Shown piece after piece: positions 44,285 through 55,200 of a stretch of DNA of 64,000 bases. Each line of letters begins with the position of its first letter. The stretch's first letter is position 1. The translations under genes and the position numbers were made by a program. Source of the DNA: Polytrichum commune (taxonomy: Eukaryota > Streptophyta > Polytrichopsida > Polytrichales > Polytrichaceae); the NCBI GenBank assembly GCA_950295325.1, contig OX485804.1, positions 48,408,429 to 48,472,428 on the forward strand, written 5' to 3'. The notes under the pieces are model-generated. The model did not search any database and was not told where the DNA came from. It saw only the letters and a program-made list of their open reading frames with translations.

Positions 44285-46818
44285 TCACCTTCCAGGAAAA
44301 AGAGGGACGTTTTCAATGAACGCCACAAAGGTGTTCATAAACCTCATCTTCAATGCCCTAACTACTGACTGCAACAAGGTCCGGTCGTCTTTCAAATATT
44401 CATTGTACACAAAGATACAGTATCGTTGCCGCTCTTCCACATCCTCCTTGGACAGGCTTTTGATGGCCGGGATGACCCGTGAAATTTCGGTCGAGGGGAA
44501 CTGCAGTATGCAGCGCGACCATTGCACCAAGGACTCAAACGGCTTCACAAAGTTGTCCACAATGAGCACGGGGATTGCACCTGCACTCAATGCGTCGATG
44601 AACCTTGATGAGCTGGGTTGCCTGCCCACCGGCATGAGCATGAATGTCGTGTTGAGAAGATCGGTCTCATCAAATTTCTGATAGGCAAGCTCCTCCTTGT
44701 CGCATTGCACTCCGTCCTTGGGATGATCCTTGAGAAATTTCAAATTATCTACCTGGGATGGAGACAAGGCATCACAGCCTACCCAGATCAACTATCGCCC
44801 CAGAAAAAACATGCCAAACACACCATCTCATTCATACATAATCAGGAGCTTCTAGTCATTGTCAGACCAATTTCTATGGTCGTTGGAAAACAATGCTCTT
44901 AATACGCAGGTTTCTAGGTTTTCTGGAGGGGCAAGGCTGCAGGCCTCAATCCACCCACAAAGCCCAAGAGTATTCCAAATCCTTCTTGCCCACAACTATT
45001 GAGATTGGGCACTACAGGTTGCCTAGGAAGATATCCTTGTCCATCTCTGGCTGATTCTGTCAACAATTGATGGGCTAAGAAAGAAGGTTTAAGATATATA
45101 TGAGCACACGCCCAAAAACTCTGAAAGGGGATAATTGAGAGAATCATTTTACAGTGACAATAGGAGTTGGTCTTGAGCTAATCAGAGTTCTTGCTCAACC
45201 TTTTAGTGAATCACCATGCACAACAAAAGTTGGTGCTGTAATATACACCGAGGTGTGAGATCCACAAGATGATTAAAAAGGCCGACTGATTGATTATTTC
45301 ACATTTGTGGCACCCAGCTGTGGTATCACAAAACTTATGTGTACGGCAACTTCGCATTGCTGAGCAAGGATCAACACACACCACAACAGCTCGAGTAACC
45401 AAGGACTTTAGAGGGTCGTCTATCTCAATAATATAGTTGGGCCATAAAGGTTTGCAAACATTCGGGTCTTGTGCGTAGGATGAGTATGCGACTCTGCTCC
45501 AGAAAAACCTTGAAAGCCTCATCTCAATAATCTAGTATTGATGATCTTTCTCTCCGTATTCGTTTGGACGGCCAATGAAGGTTCATGGGTGGAATGAGCA
45601 TGCAGCACTGGTCAAGAAACTTCGAAAGCCGGTTATGGAGAAACTTTTTGGGTGATTTGACATTCAATAATTTACAACAATCGGTGAAATGCAGAGAGAT
45701 AGAGGGAGGGAGCGGACAGACAGACAGACACACTTAAAAAATTGCAGCTGATGACCACAATGACACCATCTTCGGCATTGTGCAAGTGATTATCTCTCTC
45801 AATAATAATCAGAGGCCAGTGAAGGTTTCTGCGTGGGATGAGCATGCAGCATTGGCCCAAGAAACTTTGAAAGCCAGTGATGAAGAAGATTAATTTAAAG
45901 CGATCGGACATACTCTAATGTACAATCGGTGTACTGAAATTCAGGGAGATGGAGGGAGGGAGCAGACAGACAGGAAGAAACACTCACATGGTTGCAGCTG
46001 GTGACCACAACAACCCCATCATCAGCATTATGCAAGGCCCGAAATTCCTCCATGCTACGCACGTTCCCAATCTCCCTCTCCACAACCCGCACCCCTTTGA
46101 ACGTCGCAAAATACTTCCTCTCGAACGGCATCACTACCTGCAACACCGGCATCTGCACTTTACCAGGCACAGGAATGGCAATATCAAATTCCGACCTGTA
46201 GGTGGTCTCAAACAAGCCCGCTGTAGCCATCAACGACGCATTGCCAATAACATCGTGTGACACCAACCTGTTGGATTCATCAGAGAAACTAACCAACACA
46301 TGGTTGCGGCCACCGTTCCAGTGCGGGAGCCAATTGAGGTCAAATGGCTCCGATGTGTTGATGTTGTTATCAACGAAGACCAAGAAGACGCACGCCTCAT
46401 CTGGGTCGGATGTCACGTATGGGGAATCCTTGAGGGCTTGGAAATAGTTCAATGGAGATGGGGATTCGTAGAGGTAGATGAGAAGCTCCGAATGGTTAGC
46501 ACACCGATCCCAGTCGAAGCAGACGTCCATGCTGCACCGAGGTAGGAGTGGAGGATCGTGCCATCGATGATTCTCGGCCCACCACACTCGATATTGAGGC
46601 TTAACATGTGTGATGGAAACGATCGGTGGAGGCTCCACCGCCGGCGGGCATGGTTTCTTCGGAGGAGGGGGGGAAGAAGAATAGGATATGAACCAAGAGA
46701 ATGTTGTCCCCGGGGTTTGCTCCATGCCTACATACACGAGGACGAGCAACAAGGTGACGCCTACAAGTAGATTGGCAACGAATATTCGAGCTCCCAATTT
46801 ACGCATGTCCGTTGCCAT
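44285..46818 (-). CDS. Exostosin-like glycosyltransferase (GT47 family), type II membrane protein
   Basis: Two exons, 46818-45988 (277 codons) and 44752-44285 (155 codons plus TGA), joined by a 1235-bp phase-0 GT-AG intron; 432 aa. Residues 11-31 form an N-terminal signal anchor, followed by a Pro-rich stem (50-66), as in Golgi type II transferases. The exostosin domain runs from about 98 to 405. Cues are CFDWDRC, LLIYLYESPSPLNYF, SPYVTSDPDEACVFL, WNGGRNHVLVSF and YRSEFDIAIP. After the intron come LNTTFMLMPVGR, SSRFIDALSAGAIPVLI and VQWSRCILQFPSTEI, a pattern shared with animal EXT and plant GT47 proteins. It likely adds sugars to a wall polysaccharide or glycoprotein; acceptor and sugar cannot be told. 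The start is the first ATG after an in-frame TAG. The intron contains a degraded duplicate of the exon 1 end. Confidence 0.85.
45480..45988 (-). repeat. Tandem duplications inside the GT47 intron, including a pseudo-exon
   Basis: The end of exon 1 plus the start of the intron (about 46060-45780) is duplicated at about 45800-45535. The copy still reads 'LHNAEDGVIVVISCN' against 'LHNADDGVVVVTSCN' in the real exon, but its splice donor is changed (AACCATGTGAG has become AATTTTTTAAG). Both are followed by related '(GTCT)nGTCCGCTCCCTCC'-type sequence. A third, shorter copy of the 'caataat..ag.ggccaatgaaggtt' block occurs near 45530, and a relative near 58120. Confidence 0.75.
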
Positions 46819-47464
46819 CGGATATGATGATCTCCCACTCGATGTGATGATCTCCTGCTGCTTCTTCTGAGCCTCCTACAGATTGGGAAGGTTTTTAAGT
46901 CGAGCGCTTAACTTCATGTCAATCCGTGATTTGTAGCTGGTATGGGGAGAGGTTCGAGGGGTAGTGCATGGGATGGCATTGTCATGATATCGATGGTGAG
47001 ACTTGCATTGTGTTCGAAATGTGGCAGTTCTGGCACCGAAGGTTAAGTCAAGCTCACAGACCTTAGAGTTGGTTCGGATTTCGTAATTCAAGGTTCGTGA
47101 TGCATCCTGTCGACGTGTGAGCTAACTGACCTCCTTGTACTGGTGCCCATCGGATAAGGATGAGAATCTCGCAAAACATGAGATCAGCGAATTCTCCTTC
47201 AAAAACATTCCAAACTTCGCCCTCCCATTCTTCTGAGCTTGTAAATCCGCATGTGGTGGCTGGTCACGAGCAAGAAGAGAAGAGGATTCACATCATTCTG
47301 ACCATGTCGAACTTCGCGAACAAAATAATCCACATTTTCGCACCCACTTATGAAGAAAGCCAGTCAAGCAGCACTGTTGTCGTCCCTTCCAAACACCCTC
47401 CTGGACACCTGGAAATAGGAAGGAAGGAAGGAAGAATCGAAGAACAAAATCTTGACCCCACAGA
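46819..47464. other. 5' flank of the GT47 gene
   Basis: Presumed promoter and leader of the minus-strand GT47 gene. No clear TATA box was identified. A plus-strand 134-codon frame (47160-47564) runs into the N2 element and is not recognised. Confidence 0.4.
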
Positions 47465-47708
47465 TTGGCACAGTTTCAGGGGCGAGCTTTTAGGCATTAT
47501 CGGTCGAGATCCTACTGTTCCAGGTCCAACCCGTTACATGTTGAAATCTTTCGGCTTTTCTTGACAAATTGGAGGTATATTCTACAAATTCGTCTAAAAT
47601 GACCGGTAATTCCCCTGAATTCTTGAACTTCAACCGGTTATTTCTCAAACTCGACCGGTTCATCTGTAACTAGCAGCCGGTTCTCCCCGTTCATTAGACT
47701 GGCACCAA
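47465..47708 (+). mobile_element. Short TIR element N2, related to N1
   Basis: Collinear with 19731-19941. Shared blocks are 'aggcattatcggtcgagatcct', 'gtccaacccgttacatgttg', 'tctacaaattcgtctaaaatgaccg', 'cttcaaccggtt' and 'ccggttctcccc'. Its ends (TTGGCACAG on the left, and TTGGTGCCAG when the right end is reverse-complemented) are similar inverted repeats. It is older than N1; no target duplication is evident. Confidence 0.7.
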
Positions 47709-48175
47709 ATTGCAAAGACCAATCTCAATCCTTCACCCCTAACTCCAAAACCTCAAACTCGACTTACGAGTAGCTTCTGTTGAGCCGGAGCACAATCAGT
47801 GCCAGCACTGTGAGCGAGAATTTGCGCAGTAGAAGCCTCTCCATAGGTGACGATGATTGCTTGTGGCCTGTGGAGAAGCGGGCGGGCGACGTGCTGTGGT
47901 CGCCACCATAGCCTTTAAAGGCAAGCTCCTGAAACCCTAAATCCTGGCTGCTTGTGACCTTACCACCCACGTCTTCACCTGCCTGGTTGGCATCCCACAC
48001 AAAAACTCAGGAGCCCAAACAAATGTTGCCCAATTAATTTCATGGAAGCCATGTGGGGAGCACTTCCAAGCCCTTCCAACCCCACACGCTATTGTGGCTC
48101 TTGAATTGGACCAAACGTTGTCTCATTCAAGCAACAATTGCGGATGCGAGCAACAATAGCGGATGCAAAAGATCG
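47709..48175. other. Spacer with a possible orphan signal-anchor exon (minus)
   Basis: On the minus strand an ATG at 47844 opens a 26-residue hydrophobic peptide (MERLLLRKFSLTVLALIVL...) that runs into a strong splice donor, CTC|GTAAGTC, near 47767. It could be the first exon of an unrecognised transcript or a remnant of a membrane-protein gene. It does not join in frame to the GT47 exon 1 through the acceptor just before 46875. Confidence 0.25.
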
Positions 48176-48385
48176 TCGTTTCAAGTTTAGGAATCGGAGT
48201 TGAGATGCAAAAGTTATAGGCGGTTAAAGTAAAGATTCTCGTTTGTTTTAACCAGCTACACATGCTCTGTTCCCAATTGTTTTGAAAATTGAACCTAAAT
48301 GTATTGGTGAATGTACTTTGAGCATGTAGTCCAATCTCGTTATAAACACATGTCAGTATAGTGTATGTTCTTAACTTACAAAAAT
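48176..48385 (+). repeat. Dispersed repeat family R2, second copy
   Basis: Matches 15838-16025 in order: 'ttcaagttt.ggatcggagttgagatgcaaaagtta', 'attgaacctaaatg', 'gagcatgtagtccaatctc' and 'gttctta..tacaaa'. It is non-coding and its boundaries are approximate. Confidence 0.6.
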
Positions 48386-50338
48386 TGGTTGTTTGCCCTC
48401 CAAGGGAGTTCTTTCAGCCTTGTTTTTTTTTTGGGTGGGGAGGGGACGTGTCAAGAAGTGAGCCAAGCCCAACATCTAGAGTGTATAGTTTGGTATGTTA
48501 CCATGCTCTAGGATAGCCCTAAAAAAGAGATGATTGATGTTCAATAGTAGAATTTTCAACTCCATTGGCAATGTACATGCAAAAAATAAATGTTCAAATT
48601 ACATTGCAGACGTATTTTGTGGATTTCTTGGCGGATTTTTTTTGGTGTTTTTTTTTTTTTTTGCATGGTATACAAACGTGCTCAAATCTTGTGCATTTTC
48701 TTCCTTCAAATGAAGGGCATAGATTGCACAACTCAACTAACATTTCTAGTTTGATACAAATTAGACTAAGTTCACCTTATATGTGCAATTGAGCTTTGAA
48801 AACATTGTTGATGACAATGTCTTGAAAGAGTTCCAAATAGTCTTGTAAGTTGGTCTTAACGCATGTTATTTAGGGATGTATGAGTGAACTCTATTACAAG
48901 ACAATCCATTTTCTCATTATTTTTTCATGATTGGTTACAAACAAGAATCTACGTAGTTCGTGGAAGTCGTAATTTTCACATATTTTGGCCAATGTGGGAG
49001 ATACATAAAGTGGATTAGATTAAACACTGTGAGAATCCCAAAAATTTATGGTATCCATTTTTAGAATTTTGCAATTATCAAAAAAAAATTATGTGTTGCA
49101 TGCAAAGTATGTATTGGACGTCCTATGCAAGATTATGTGGGACTTGCAAGCTATTGTCCACAAGGATTTGCAAAGCTCAATTGCACATAGAAGGTCAATT
49201 TATGTTGATTTGTTTTCAACCAAAAAGAAAGTTAGTAAGTAAGTTGAGCAATCTATAACCTCCAAAAAGAATTTCCTCATTTTAAGCATTTTTGCATGAG
49301 ATATGAGCAAATTCAAGCATGCTTATATACTGCAAAATATGTTTGCAACGTATATGGACATTTATTTATGCATGTACATTGCCAAGGGAGTTGAAATTTT
49401 CCATTGTTATTCCCAAATATGGGATTAGACAATGTCAAGCAAGACATTGTTTGTGCAATACATGGTTTGCATGCCACACATAGTACACACAATACATAAA
49501 CATATATATATATGTGGAGACATTGCATGGTGGTGTTTGTGGAAGTTTATTCTAGGCACCGCAATTATGTTTGTCCACCCAAATGGGGCACTCCATCTGC
49601 TCCCGTTTTGACAAGGTTACTCTCTTATACAAATGCACATGATGGTTTATTTCTCAACCTCTTAATGTGATGATGATAGTAACCTACTTTGAGAGCCAAC
49701 TTTCCTACTCACTACTTTCCACAAGTTGGTTCTACTTCACCTGCAAGTGATGTTTCCCTTCTATGGTTCAATGTTGGCCATTGTGTCAGAATGGGAATTA
49801 ATTTGTCATGTTAGCACTTGGGAATCAAAGTGCTTTTCAAAGTGGCACTAAATTAGCTCAAGTCCGATTGCTTTGTCCAGAAAAACTCATCAGCTACTGC
49901 ACTAGAAGCACTAGTAGGAGTACGGTGTCTAACACACACAACTTTTACACCAACCAACTTTGTGTCATTTGAGGAGTCATTTGTACCCTAGTGAAATGGG
50001 ACCATGCCTAGACTGCAAGGTTCACAAAGATCCTTCCTCCCATTAAATTCGCTCCCATTGTGGGGTCCAACACCCACTCCATCTACATTGACGACATTTG
50101 GTGTTAATTTACCTAAGGGTAGGAAATTACCACACATTCATGCCCTTTGAGGTTTTAGGGTTTTGGAATTGAGATCCGAGATTTACACCCCCTAAGAGTT
50201 TAAGGTCATTCGTGTCTAGAGCAGTTTTGGCGTATAGTAAGCTTTGGAGTGATGGAACAAAAGAGTGGAGCTCTTGGTTTAAGATGTAGGTTGAAGGTTA
50301 TTGTTTGAGTGGAGAATCATTGTGAAGCACTATAGTAG
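48386..50338. other. AT-rich intergenic containing a widely spaced inverted repeat
   Basis: 48549-48610 ('aattttcaactccattggcaatgtacatgca...') is inverted at about 49320-49405, separated by roughly 700 bp, so it may be the ends or sub-ends of an unrecognised element. A T run occurs near 48645-48660. No gene, no RNA. The remainder (49560-50338) is unrecognised. Confidence 0.45.
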
Positions 50339-50348
50339 TGTTGATCTT

Positions 50349-50664
50349 AGGTTGTGGGTTCTATTCCCCATGCCGGCGTGGTACTCACCACCTTAGTCCA
50401 CCCAACTATGGTGGGGGGTCCTTGGACCTTGTTGTATGGGTACCTCAAAGCCCTTTGGGGGGATACCATGTCCGGTATCTTCAAGGCACTAGTGGCTAGC
50501 TAGGAACTAGTATAGTGTGTCACTATAGTGTCCATCCTCGAAATGGGAGAGTAGTATTGTCCCAATGTCCCCTTGTCCAGTGGGCATCGGGTCATTGGCA
50601 TTACGAACGGACACTTTATTCACGCCGGCCCCTTGCTAAAAAGGGACCGGAGTTTCTATCTATC
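50349..50664 (+). mobile_element. SINE family B, copy 1 (5'-truncated), 10-bp target duplication
   Basis: Flanked by 'tgttgatctt' at 50339-50348 and 50665-50674. It begins close to a B-box-like GGTTCTATTCC (50357-50367), so the A-box part is missing. It ends in 'tttctatctatc', a simple TCTA-type tail. Its last 85 bases recur in inverted orientation at 54307-54394. No coding capacity. Confidence 0.75.
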
Positions 50665-50674
50665 TGTTGATCTT

Positions 50675-51168
50675 GTTTAGGTAATGCAAATTTTGACAAT
50701 GTGGTGATTCAAAGATGCAAGATGTGAGTTGTGATGTGACATTCATGCCCTTTCTTGAATCTTTCTCCATTTTAAGAGGTTAAAAAATGATTTGTATAAC
50801 AAAAGCTTGCATAGACAAGTACTTTTCATTTTTCCATGTTGCTTTTTGCAACTATGAGACTTCGGAAAATGATCCCTTTCTACATCTTTCATGTGCCTCA
50901 AGTGGTATAGAAGAAGGCCATGTGAGTGTGCATTTCTTTGGATTAGGGTTGAGGTTGAATGACAACAAGTTTGAAATCAAAATTGCTTGAAGTAATGTTG
51001 CTCTTGGACGCAAAACAATCGGATTATCTTAAACATGAGATTATTAGGCAAACACTTCATGTGATCTATGAGTTTCTAATCCCAAGGAAAATATATCAAT
51101 TTTGACATTATCATGACTAGGGTTCAACCTTAGTACTTGAAGTTGCTAACATGATATTCAATATGTAA
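50675..51168. other. Intergenic, nothing recognised
   Basis: AT-rich. A 67-codon frame (50787-50990) has no family resemblance. Confidence 0.5.
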
Positions 51169-51414
51169 TCCAAATAGGGGATTGCTATTTCCACACCTTT
51201 TTTGGCTAGATTCACACCTTTTTGCCGGTTCGGTTGCCGTGTCACTGAGGCGCTATATATGAGATTCTTCATGGTGCATCCGGACCGTTGATCCACCAAG
51301 GCCCATCCAAGGGCCTCAATGATCCTAGGTGGCGGTGGGGTGGGGGGCGGGGGTGGTGCTTGCCACCAAGGCGGGGTGGGGCCGTGGGCCTCATGTCTTT
51401 TTTGGGGAGGCCGG

Positions 51415-51480
51415 ATTTAGGGTGGTGTCGGGCCTAGTGGCTAGGCGGGCCCAGTGGCTAGGCGGGCCCAGTGGCTAGGC
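51415..51480 (+). repeat. Short tandem repeats in the left arm (17 bp x 3)
   Basis: The unit 'gtggctaggcgggccca' is repeated in the left arm only; the right arm has a single version ('ggcctagctactaggcccg'). It therefore arose by slippage after the arms formed. Confidence 0.75.
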
Positions 51481-51869
51481 CTACTTATTATATAACTAGT
51501 TGGTTACCCTTACTCTACTTACTAAATGACTAGTTAGCCTCTCCAATACTTTATCGCATCAAAGCCTTGTCCCGGAATTGATGGGAACTCGTACCCGTTA
51601 ATGTAGATGGGTCTTAAATGGTTAATTTTCAAACTAGCCTACTTATGGCATGATATGAAACAAGTAGGTTAGTACGAGATGGTTAGCAAATCCAAATCAA
51701 AATTTAGGAGCTCATATGAATATCTTAGTCATTATCAAAGTGAAGATTATGATGTCAATAATGATCATATAGGTGTCCATACCTAACTTCAAGACTTGCA
51801 CATATACCACTCAAATATATATGTCCAATTAAGAAGAGTGACCATAAGTAGAGTAAGGGTAACCAACTA

Positions 51870-52880
51870 CACCCTAACCTTGATAATGTCACACCCTCCG
51901 TTTCACCAAAAGTGTGATATAAACAAGGTGTGACATACTTGATAATGTCACATTTTGTGCATAATGTGATATTATCAAAAAATATGTAGAAAATCAAAAT
52001 ATAATTACAATTTTTTTTTAAATAACAAATACGAGACTTCAATGTTTTTGAATGTAAAATCTAATTCAAAATTATGAATAACAACAAGAGCACATCATAA
52101 TGTGTCATTGAGATCAGGTAAAGACCTCTCACTAGAGACAAAGAAGCTTCTAATGTCACATTGTTTTGTTGATGTTAAATGTGCAACACCAATTCTAATG
52201 AGTTTGTCATGGATTTTTTCCATTTCTAACAACTCATGAGTGCTGAAAATCTGAGAACCTTGGCTAGCCATAAAATTCAAAACATCTTTAGCATATTTTT
52301 GTGCATCGCTTAGCTTCACTACTTTAGACTCATCATCACTGTTATCAACAATCAATGGGTCCACTTCCATGGAATCAAGAACCTGTTCGCCATCTTGCAC
52401 TAATTGCACAAGCTCCTCAGTAGAAAATTCCACCTCAAAATCATCTTCACCTTCCATGTTTATGTACTCCAAAGGACAAAGCTTTTCTACAGGCTTGCCT
52501 TCAACATCCAAACCCAAATTTAATGCGGCGATGAGTCTACCCAATTCCAAAGTTGCTTCCTCCATTTTGGACTTCATACGTTCATCAAGATTGTTTATAT
52601 CTGCATTGAATGAGAGCTCATTCAATGACCCCCAGTATGCTTTGCTTTAGCCCATGCTCACCCATGAACAATAATATCGAACCCATGCCCACCCATACAA
52701 TCCATCCATACTTGATATTATCACATTTACACTACGGATTTTGAAAAAAAATAGTGACATTATCAAGGGTGATAGGGATAATAACGAGGGAGTTTTACAC
52801 TATGAAAATCGGTTTCAAACTTTTAGGTGACAATATCAAGGTGTTCTATTAACAAGGGTGATATTATCAAGGTTAGACTG
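51870..52880 (-). mobile_element. pogo/Tigger-like (Tc1/mariner superfamily) element, internally deleted
   Basis: Left end CACCCTAACCTTGATAATGTC; right end, reverse-complemented, CAGTCTAACCTTGATAATATC. TA dinucleotides flank it at 51868-51869 and 52881-52882, the target of this superfamily. It sits inside a 'tagttatttagtaagtagagtaagggtaaccaac' repeat of the host element, which continues on both sides. At 1011 bp it keeps only the C-terminal part of a transposase. Confidence 0.85.
52095..52625 (-). pseudogene. C-terminal fragment of a pogo/Tigger (DDE-superfamily, CENP-B-like) transposase
   Basis: Uninterrupted 176-codon minus frame (the first ATG is at 52625; the annotated stop precedes 52095). 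The peptide is acidic in the middle (EGEDDFEVEFSTEELVQLVQ, then DNSDDESKVVKLSDAQK). Its tail, SQIFSTHELLEMEKIHDKL, resembles the C-terminal extension that follows the DDE domain in Tigger/jerky-like transposases. The helix-turn-helix and catalytic D, D, D residues are absent, so it cannot be active. The position between the matched inverted repeats supports the assignment. Confidence 0.6.
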
Positions 52881-52985
52881 TAGTTATTTAGTAAGTAGAG
52901 TAAGGGTAACCAACTAGTCATTTAGTAAGTAGAGTAAGGGTAACCAACTAGTTATTTAGTAAGTAGAGTAAGGGTAACCAACTAG
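52880..52985 (+). repeat. 34-bp tandem repeat, three units
   Basis: 'tagttatttagtaagtagagtaagggtaaccaac' occurs three times in a row in the right arm of the long-TIR element. One unit (in part) lies left of the nested Tigger element (51845-51867), and one lies inverted in the left arm. Confidence 0.85.
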
Positions 52986-53278
52986 TTATATAATAAGTAG
53001 GCCTAGCTACTAGGCCCGACACCACCCTAAATCCGGCCTCCCCAAAAAAGACATGAGGCCCACGGCCCCACCCCGCCTTGGTGGCAAGCACCACCCCCGC
53101 CCCCCACCCCACCGCCACCTAGGATCATTGAGGCCCTTGGATGGGCCTTGGTGGATCAACGGTCCGGATGCACCATGAAGAATCTCATATATAGCGCCTC
53201 AGTGACACGGCAACCGAACCGGCAAAAAGGTGTGAATCTAGCCAAAAAAGGTGTGGAAATAGCAATCCCCTTCAAATA

Positions 53279-54281
53279 TATATGTTTTATTTAATTTTTT
53301 TCATCTATATGTTGCAGAGATGAAAAAATAGTGGACACCATTGTTGTTGATACATATGAGAAGATATCATCCTATACTTCATTTTTGTATCATGGTAAGA
53401 ATATATGTCTGCAATGGAAGACATATATGTTTTTATTGGTGTATAAATTTGGGAGTCAACTTCTTTCATGTTGAAATGGATTAGAAAGTGGCTAAATCCA
53501 CAGTTAGATGATGTAAAAAGTCATATGACAATGTCTTGTATATCTACCTTGTTGACTCAGACAGTTGAAAACAAAAGGAAAGATGGTCTAAAGGTATTTG
53601 TAAATTTTATGCATAACAAGTACGGTGAGCTACCAAATTTGGACATCTCGACATTCATAGTCTCTTTCTCATGTGGAAAACACTCGAGCGTCTATATGTT
53701 TAGGGGACTTAAGAGTACTTTTTTCTTTAATTTAATAGTTATTTTTGGCTTATATTTTGACTTTAAAAGAGACGTTCACTTTACAAAAATGTAGTGTGCG
53801 AAGAAATGATATGATGGGCAATCTAAAATATGGTTGGAGGCACCCTATCTGCACTTGTGGATACAAGCAAATATGACCCAACAAATTTTTGGTTAGGCTT
53901 GTGGGTATTATATATTAAAAATATATAATGGAGTTCACAAAGGTCTTGGTACATAGACCCCATATCCTATGTGTTGTAAATGAGGCAAAAACCAAATCCC
54001 ACTTAAAAGTCATAAGAAAACGATGAAAATATAAACTTGTAAAAAATAAATTATAAAAGTCTATTTTTGTTCGTCAATATCAGTTTTAATGTTGTTTGTG
54101 TTTTGTAAAAAATTATATTAAATTACACTATGAATGATATAATACGGACAAAAACCGTCATTAGGATTGTTTTGAAGAACATTGTCATGCATGACAACAT
54201 TGACATTGGCAATTTGGCCACCGTCAGTGGGAGTATGGAGCTGAGTGGATTGTTAGGAGAGGTTCATGTAGAATTGTGACA
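53279..54281. other. Intergenic; one unrecognised open frame
   Basis: The frame at 53468-53794 (+, 108 codons, 'MLKWIRKWLNPQLDDVKSHM...') may be part of an old transposon protein but matches nothing I recognise. The rest is AT-rich. Confidence 0.35.
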
Positions 54282-55200
54282 TTAGAGTTGCACAATCCAC
54301 AACATAGATAGATAGATAGAAACTCCGGTCCCTTTTAGGGGCCGGCATGAATAGAGTGTCCGTTCGTAATGCCAACAACCCGATGCCCACAGGACACAAT
54401 CCACAACATATCTTATATTTGCTATGTGCACAATGACATTGTTGTCGACATCGGGATGAAGCATCTTAAAGACTTTGATGGTATGTTTGCATATCATATC
54501 CTCTCTAGCCATGGGGCAATCACATTGTGTTCACTCAAAGTCCAGAGCATGAATGTTTCACATCTTTGGCGTGTTATTCACAAAATCAAAATATGTAACA
54601 TCCTCATCCATACAAATCAAGACATTGATATCGGGTATGGTATTGGTTATTTTAATTAATAACACGACAATACCCTCTTGTTTCCTATTGCATATGAAAC
54701 CAAATGCTTTGCATTGGATAAAGTACCAGTAGTATGTAACAACATCACTCGTCATGTGATAAATTAGCCAATCCATTTGCATACCTACAAACCTCTCTTT
54801 CGCGAAGTTCATAATGCTCTTAAAGTTGGAATAATAGGATTCAATGGTTGCATTTGTGTTTTGTCCTACATGGGGCTCCAACACACCACATTGAGGTCTT
54901 GGGTTTCCATGCTTCCTTGATGTACCTCATGCATGCAATTGCCCTTAGATGAGTGTTGGCAATTTTGTCGAGCTATATGAGGGCCCAGTCGAAGGGATCC
55001 TTGTCAATGCCACACCTTTTCCCATACATTATATCCCCAAGCATTTGAAGAATTATAGTGTGTTGTGCAACTTGCGGTGATTTCTTACACATTCTCCGCC
55101 CATGCCTTGCGGACATGCAAGAGGCACAAAAATATCCTAACATCGGGCCATACCATCCTGCGCAAGTGGAACAATTATGAATACATTGGAATTAACAAGA
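54282..55200 (-). pseudogene. MULE-type transposase remnant with SWIM zinc finger
   Basis: Minus-strand frames from about 55165 down to 54405 read, with stops and shifts, 'WPDVRIFLCLLHVRKAW' (about 55150-55090) and 'GIDKDPFDWALI'. Then come 'NTNATIESYYSNFKSIMNF' and 'ERFVGMQMDWLIYHM..DVVTYYW', and a perfect SWIM finger QCDCPMAREDMICKH (C-x-C-x8-C-x-H, about 54526-54483), followed by 'VFKMLHPDVDNN'. LCxxHVxxAW followed by a SWIM domain is typical of Mutator-like/FAR1-related transposases. The region is broken by stops and by a SINE insertion (54307-54394), so it is inactive. Confidence 0.65.
54307..54394 (-). mobile_element. SINE family B, copy 2, strongly 5'-truncated, perfect 16-bp target duplication
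   Basis: An exact duplication 'cacaatccacaacata' flanks it at 54291-54306 and 54395-54410. The 88-bp insert is the reverse complement of the last 85 bases of the SINE at 50349-50664 and ends in (GATA)n on the plus strand. This is the signature of target-primed reverse transcription by LINE machinery. Confidence 0.9.

Larger units (their letters stand above)
51177..53270. mobile_element. Long-TIR DNA element (2.1 kb) with 8-bp target duplication
   Basis: The left arm starts GGGGATTGCTATTTCCACACC at 51177 and runs about 350 bp to near 51530. The right arm is its reverse complement, ending at 53270. The arms are nearly identical. Flanks are 'tccaaata' (51169-51176) and 'ttcaaata' (53271-53278), an 8-bp duplication with one mismatch. 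Long arms and an 8-9 bp target site suggest a Mutator-type (MULE-like) or hAT-type non-autonomous element. Inside are a piece of repeat family R (about 51590-51845), short tandem repeats and a nested pogo/Tigger element. Confidence 0.85.

Noticed and set aside
46875-47767. Joining the orphan exon at 47767-47844 to the GT47 gene
   Set aside because: Splicing from the GTAAGT donor to the acceptor before GAGGCTCAG puts the GT47 sequence out of frame, and GT47 exon 1 already has its own start and signal anchor.
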